NCBI GenBank assembly: GCA_000720845.1
Contig: JODU01000021.1
Span: forward strand, 1-64,000
Direction: 5' to 3'
Length of the DNA: 64,000 nt
From: Kitasatospora aureofaciens
Lineage (GTDB): Bacteria; Actinomycetota; Actinomycetes; Streptomycetales; Streptomycetaceae
The notes below the pieces were generated by a model. It was not told the DNA's origin. It saw only the letters and a program-made list of their open reading frames with translations, and did no database searches. The translations under genes and the position numbers were made by a program. How positions within the stretch are numbered: position 1 is the first letter of the stretch; every line of letters begins with the position of its first letter. Below, one piece after another: positions 60,547 through 64,000 of this stretch.

Positions 60547-61202
60547 CGGCGGACCGCGGCCAACGCCGGACCGTGCGCGAACTCGTCGACGCGCACGGGC
60601 GGACGTACGCCGAGGAGGCGGGCATCCGGCTGAAGGACACCCCGCAGCCGCTCTACCGGCTGCTGGTCCTCGCGCACCTGCTCAGCGCCCGCATCAGCGC
60701 CTCCATCGCGGTCGCCGCCGCCCGCGCCCTGAGCGAGGCGGGACTGCGCGACCCGCGCCGCATGGCCGACGCCACCTGGCAGGAGCGGGTGGACGCGCTC
60801 GGCCGGGGCGGCTACCGGCGCTACGACGAGCGCACCGCCACCCAGCTCGGCGAGGCCGCCGAACTGCTGATCGAGCGGTGGGGCGGCGACCTGCGCCGGC
60901 TCCGCGACGAGGCGGACGGCGACGTCTCGCAGGTGCGGCGGCTGCTCCAGGAGTTCCCCGGTGTGGGACCGACCGGCGCGGACATCTTCCTGCGGGAGGT
61001 CCAGCTGGTCTGGCCGCAGGCGGGGCCCCGCCTGGACCGCAAGGCCCTCCAGGGCGCGGAGCGGCTCGGCCTGCCCGGGGACCGGGACCGGCTGCTGTCC
61101 CTCGCCGGGAAGGAGACGGAACCCGCCGTCCTCGCGGCCGCGCTGGTGCGTGCGGCGGTGGACAAGGACGTGGCCGAGGACACCCTCGACCGCGTCGGCT
61201 GA
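60543..61202 (+). CDS. HhH-GPD-like endonuclease III/DNA glycosylase-type protein
   Basis: A 219-aa protein resembling endonuclease III without the iron-sulfur loop. The N-terminal helices (LLVLAHLLSARIS) are followed by the helix-hairpin-helix LLQEFPGVGPTGADIF near residue 130 and by LDRKALQGAERLGL, where the Asp takes the place of the catalytic Asp in 'VDTHV'. The Lys of bifunctional enzymes ('GVGRKTA') is missing, so it would be a monofunctional glycosylase or only a DNA binder. GTG 60543 overlaps the DUF3140 stop by 4 bp. Confidence 0.75.
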   Translation: MTADRGQRRTVRELVDAHGRTYAEEAGIRLKDTPQPLYRLLVLAHLLSARISASIAVAAARALSEAGLRDPRRMADATWQERVDALGRGGYRRYDERTATQLGEAAELLIERWGGDLRRLRDEADGDVSQVRRLLQEFPGVGPTGADIFLREVQLVWPQAGPRLDRKALQGAERLGLPGDRDRLLSLAGKETEPAVLAAALVRAAVDKDVAEDTLDRVG

Positions 61203-61214
61203 GCGCGCCGGGTC

Positions 61215-61244
61215 CCGCGGTCCGTGCCCGTCGCGGACCCGCGG
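61215..61244 (+). terminator. Hairpin after the HhH gene
   Basis: CCGCGGTCCG (61215-61224) pairs with CGGACCCGCGG (61234-61244) with one bulged base, 13 nt after the stop. It likely ends the Wbl-DUF3140-HhH transcript. Confidence 0.6.
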
Positions 61245-61350
61245 CTCCGCCGGGCCGCGCCGGTCACCCGAACAGGCCCGTGCGCTGGTGCGCCCCCGGC
61301 CCCGGTGATGCGCTGAGGACACCGTTTCCCGTCCCAGGAGGCATCCCGCG

Positions 61351-62220
61351 ATGAGCCGTCGTCCGTCCCACCCCGCCCGTCTCCTGGCCTCCGCCCTGGC
61401 GGCGGGCGCGCTGCTGACCACCGCGGCCTGCTCGGACGGCGGCCGGTCGCAGAGCGCCTCGGACACCGCCGCCGAACAGGCCGGGGTCGCCCCGCAGAAC
61501 GCGGCGAAGCAGACCCCGAGCGGCTCGCCCACGACCTCCCCCACCGGCTCCCCCAGCGCCTCCCCCACGACCCTCACCGAGGCCGGTGCCAAGGCCGCCC
61601 TGCTCACCGAGGCCGACCTGGAGGGCGACTGGAACCAGGTCCAGGACGCGGACAAGTGGCGCGACCGGCTGCTCGTCGGCAAGGTCGACGTGGCCGACTT
61701 CCTCACCGCGAAGTCCGAGGCGACGGACTGCCAGGCACTGCTGGACGCCCTCTACGGCGACGACCTGCTGGGCGACCCCTCCGGGCCGTCCGCCCTCACC
61801 GGCTTCGAGCAGGGCGACTCCCGGCTGCTCGAACAGGTCGCCGGGTACGACCGAGCCGGTCTGGACGCCCGGATGAAGTGGCTGCGGACCCTGCCGGACA
61901 CCTGCGACGAGTTCACCGCCACCGGCTCCGGGGGCACCGAGCGCACGGTCCAGGTGACCGAGGCCTCGGTGCCCGACGTGGGCGACGCCCGCACGGGGCT
62001 GCGGGTGACCGTGCAGGGCGACGCCGGCGACGGTCCGGCCACGCTCACCCTGGACATCGCCACGGTCCGCGTCGACACCTCCGCCGTCACCGTCACGGGT
62101 GGCGGACTCGACGGCGGCCGGACCGACTCCGTCGAACAGGCGGTGCGCCAGGGCACCGAGCGCCTGCGGACGGTCCTGGACGGCGGCACCCCCTCGCCCC
62201 AGCCCGCCGACCTGGACTGA
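61351..62220 (+). CDS. Hypothetical lipoprotein
   Basis: A 289-aa secreted lipoprotein. A positive n-region and an Ala/Leu core lead to the lipobox TTAAC, Cys near residue 28; a Ser/Thr/Pro/Gly-rich linker runs to about 75. The remaining alpha-beta domain has two cysteines (DCQALL, DTCDEF) that could form a disulfide and resembles the sensor-domain-containing lipoproteins of mycobacteria and Streptomyces. ATG 61351 follows AGGAGG. It has its own upstream region and does not look coupled to neighbours. Function unknown. Confidence 0.82.
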   Translation: MSRRPSHPARLLASALAAGALLTTAACSDGGRSQSASDTAAEQAGVAPQNAAKQTPSGSPTTSPTGSPSASPTTLTEAGAKAALLTEADLEGDWNQVQDADKWRDRLLVGKVDVADFLTAKSEATDCQALLDALYGDDLLGDPSGPSALTGFEQGDSRLLEQVAGYDRAGLDARMKWLRTLPDTCDEFTATGSGGTERTVQVTEASVPDVGDARTGLRVTVQGDAGDGPATLTLDIATVRVDTSAVTVTGGGLDGGRTDSVEQAVRQGTERLRTVLDGGTPSPQPADLD

Positions 62221-62332
62221 CCGCGCCGGGCTCCACCACGTCGTGCGCAGATCCGATGAAACCCGGACAGGGTGATCACCGGGCGGCACAATGGTGCGCG
62301 ACGGACGGGCGCACGCGCGAAGGAGCCGAGAC

Positions 62333-63733
62333 GTGAGCGACAGCGATCCCGTGCCCGGCGGGCGCCCCGGCGAGGTCGAGCGGGCCACCGCGCTGACCGG
62401 CGAGCTGACCGGACGGGGCGTGCACGGCGTGGTGCTGGCGTACGTCGACACCGCCGGGATCGCCCGGGTGAAGACCGTGCCCACCGCAAGGCTCGCCGCG
62501 GCCGCGGCCTGGGGCGTCGGCATGTCGCCGGTGTTCGACACCTTCCTGGCCGACGACTCGATCGTCACCACGGACGTCCTCGGCTCCCCCGACGGCGACC
62601 TGCGCCTCTACCCCGACCTCGACCGGCTGACCGTGCTGGCGGCGCAGCCCGGCTGGGCGTGGGCGCCGGTCGACCGGATCACGCAGGAGGGCGCACCGCA
62701 CCCGGCGTGCGGCCGCACCGTCCTGCGCCGCACCGTGGCCGGGGCCGCCGAGCGGCACGGCATCACCTTCAGGGCCGCCGTCGAGATCGAGTGGGCCGTG
62801 GGCCGGGGCAACGCGGACGGCGACGCGTTCGTCCCGGCGGTGTCAGGACCGGCGTACGGTGCCGCCCGCCAGGTGGAGTTGAGCGACTGCGCCGCCGATC
62901 TGCTGGCGGCGCTCGCGGCGCAGGGCGTGGAGGTGGAGCAGTTCCATCCCGAGTACGCGGCGGGGCAGTTCGAGGTCTCGGTGGGCGCGCTCGACCCGGT
63001 GGCGGCGGCCGACCGCAGCGTCCTGGTGCGGCAGACGATCCGGGCGGTGTGCCGGCGGCACGGGCTGCGGGTCTCCTTCGCCCCGGCGGTCCTCGGACAG
63101 GGCGTCGGCAACGGCGGGCACCTCCACCTCTCCGCCTGGCGCGGCGGCGAGAACCTGCACGCGGGCGGCGCGGGCCGGTACGGCATGACCGCCGAGGCCG
63201 AGTCCTTCGTGGCCGGAGTCCTCGGCCACCTCCCGGCGCTCACCGCGATGACCGCGCCGAGCCCGGCCAGCCGGCTGCGGCTGCGCCCCTCGCAGTGGGC
63301 CGGGGTATTCACGGCCTGGGGCCGGGAGACCCGTGAGGCCGCGCTGCGCATCGTCACCGGCACCACCGGGGTCCGCGACCGCGCGGCGAACCTGGAGGTC
63401 AAGCCGGTCGACCTGGCCGCCAACCCGTACCTCGCCCTCGCCTCGGTGATCGCCGCCGGCCTGGACGGGCTCTCCTCGTCGGCGCCGCTGCCCGAGGAGA
63501 CCACCGGCGACCCGGCCCGGCTCGGCGCCACCGAGGCGGCGGCCCGGGGTGTGCGGCGGCTGCCGGTCACGCTCATGGAGTCGGTGGAGGCCTTCCGTGC
63601 CGACGGCGTACTGCGCGAGGCACTGGGTCCGGTGCTGGCCGACGCGGTGATCGCCGTACGGCTGGGCGAGGCGGGGGCGGTCGAAGGGCTGGACGACGAC
63701 GGTGTGGCGGCGGCCTACCGGTGGAAGTACTGA
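62333..63733 (+). CDS. glnA3: Glutamine synthetase-like ligase (GlnA3 type)
   Basis: A 466-aa member of the glutamine synthetase superfamily. VEIEWAVGRG supplies the metal-binding Glu, GNGGHLHLS the ATP/metal His, and NLEVKPVDLAANPYLALASV the C-terminal site, where the usual Glu-x-Arg reads Glu-x-Lys. GTG 62333 follows AAGGAG at 7 nt. From memory, the gene here in S. coelicolor (SCO6962, glnA3) encodes a gamma-glutamylpolyamine synthetase, not a true glutamine synthetase. A metal amidohydrolase starts 1 bp later, an arrangement like the two halves of fungal FluG. Confidence 0.8.
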   Translation: MSDSDPVPGGRPGEVERATALTGELTGRGVHGVVLAYVDTAGIARVKTVPTARLAAAAAWGVGMSPVFDTFLADDSIVTTDVLGSPDGDLRLYPDLDRLTVLAAQPGWAWAPVDRITQEGAPHPACGRTVLRRTVAGAAERHGITFRAAVEIEWAVGRGNADGDAFVPAVSGPAYGAARQVELSDCAADLLAALAAQGVEVEQFHPEYAAGQFEVSVGALDPVAAADRSVLVRQTIRAVCRRHGLRVSFAPAVLGQGVGNGGHLHLSAWRGGENLHAGGAGRYGMTAEAESFVAGVLGHLPALTAMTAPSPASRLRLRPSQWAGVFTAWGRETREAALRIVTGTTGVRDRAANLEVKPVDLAANPYLALASVIAAGLDGLSSSAPLPEETTGDPARLGATEAAARGVRRLPVTLMESVEAFRADGVLREALGPVLADAVIAVRLGEAGAVEGLDDDGVAAAYRWKY

Positions 63734-63734
63734 G

Positions 63735-64000
63735 ATGGCCGCCGGGCCCGTGCACGAGCGGCTCGCCGCGCTGGAGCTGGTGGACCACCACTGCCACGGC
63801 GCCGTCACCGGGGACCTGGACCGCGCGGGCTTCGAGTCCCTGCTCACCGAGGGCGAGGCGTGGCCCGGCGTCTCCCCCTTCGACAGCCCCGCCGGCCTCG
63901 CCGTGCGCCGCCACTGCGCGCCCCTGCTGGGTCTGCCGCGCCACTCCCCCGCCGACGTGTACCTGGCCCGCCGGGCGGAACTGGGCGCCGCCGAGGTCGA
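63735..64000 (+). CDS. Amidohydrolase family protein (FluG-like), N-terminal part
   Basis: The first 88 codons of a metal-dependent hydrolase; the window ends inside the gene. DHHCHGAV near residue 17 gives the His-x-His metal motif of the amidohydrolase superfamily. ATG 63735 is 1 bp after the glnA3-like stop (TGAGATG), so the two are co-translated. In fungal FluG the same two domains are fused in one protein. It may act on a gamma-glutamyl or related amide product of its partner. Confidence 0.85.
   Translation, partial: MAAGPVHERLAALELVDHHCHGAVTGDLDRAGFESLLTEGEAWPGVSPFDSPAGLAVRRHCAPLLGLPRHSPADVYLARRAELGAAEV

Noticed and set aside
62260..62332. GlnR box upstream of the glutamine-synthetase-like gene
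   Set aside because: GATGAAAC and GGTGATCACC are present, but the spacing does not fit the paired GlnR consensus.

Overview
The window is high-GC actinomycete DNA and almost certainly Streptomyces. Start codons are often GTG, third codon positions are nearly always G or C, there are Wbl and SpoIIE-type phosphatase genes, and many genes join through ATGA/GTGA overlaps. From memory, the gene order matches the right arm of the Streptomyces coelicolor chromosome, from about SCO7014 at the left to SCO6961 at the right (idh = SCO7000, inositol cluster about SCO6974-6985, glnA3 = SCO6962). That synteny is recalled, not searched.

Layout. 1-5.5 kb: a LacI-type regulator (C-terminal end only) and an ABC alpha-glucoside uptake operon (lipoprotein, two permeases, GH13 alpha-glucosidase). 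5.5-10.3 kb: GAF/SpoIIE phosphatase/kinase, an ABC exporter behind a SoxR-like MerR-family promoter, and a UPF0104 membrane protein. 10.3-15 kb: a glycerol-kinase-like operon with two flavoprotein oxidoreductases. 15-21.4 kb: a helical protein, an amino-acid permease, an MscS channel and monomeric isocitrate dehydrogenase. 21.4-23.9 kb: DUF5713, N-formylglutamate amidohydrolase and a CYP158A-type P450. 23.9-33.5 kb: a sigma factor, a beta-rich partner protein, an intracellular subtilisin-like protease, a TPR-CHAT protease, a large LuxR regulator and a metzincin-like protein whose catalytic Glu is Gln. This is the best candidate for an under-described system.

33.7-51.6 kb lies between two identical tRNA-Pro(GGG) genes and is mostly myo-inositol catabolism: two Gfo/Idh dehydrogenases, a LacI regulator, a PhyH-type dioxygenase, an iolE-like gene with an ABC sugar importer, and iolC-aldolase-iolB-iolD-gntR. 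Three 21-bp elements of the form TGTC-N13-GACA each overlap a TTGACA -35 box, which suggests one shared regulon. The right end of this block holds a truncated aldo-keto reductase and a decayed IS transposase.

51.7-64 kb: DUF309, cobF, an MFS exporter with a winged-helix-like tail, TauE/SafE, AMP-ligase and thiolase, alpha/beta hydrolase, Wbl-DUF3140-HhH protein, a lipoprotein, and a GlnA3-type glutamine synthetase followed by an amidohydrolase, a FluG-like pair cut by the window edge.

Six convergent or operon-end hairpins are long and convincing; promoters were read by eye and are candidates only.
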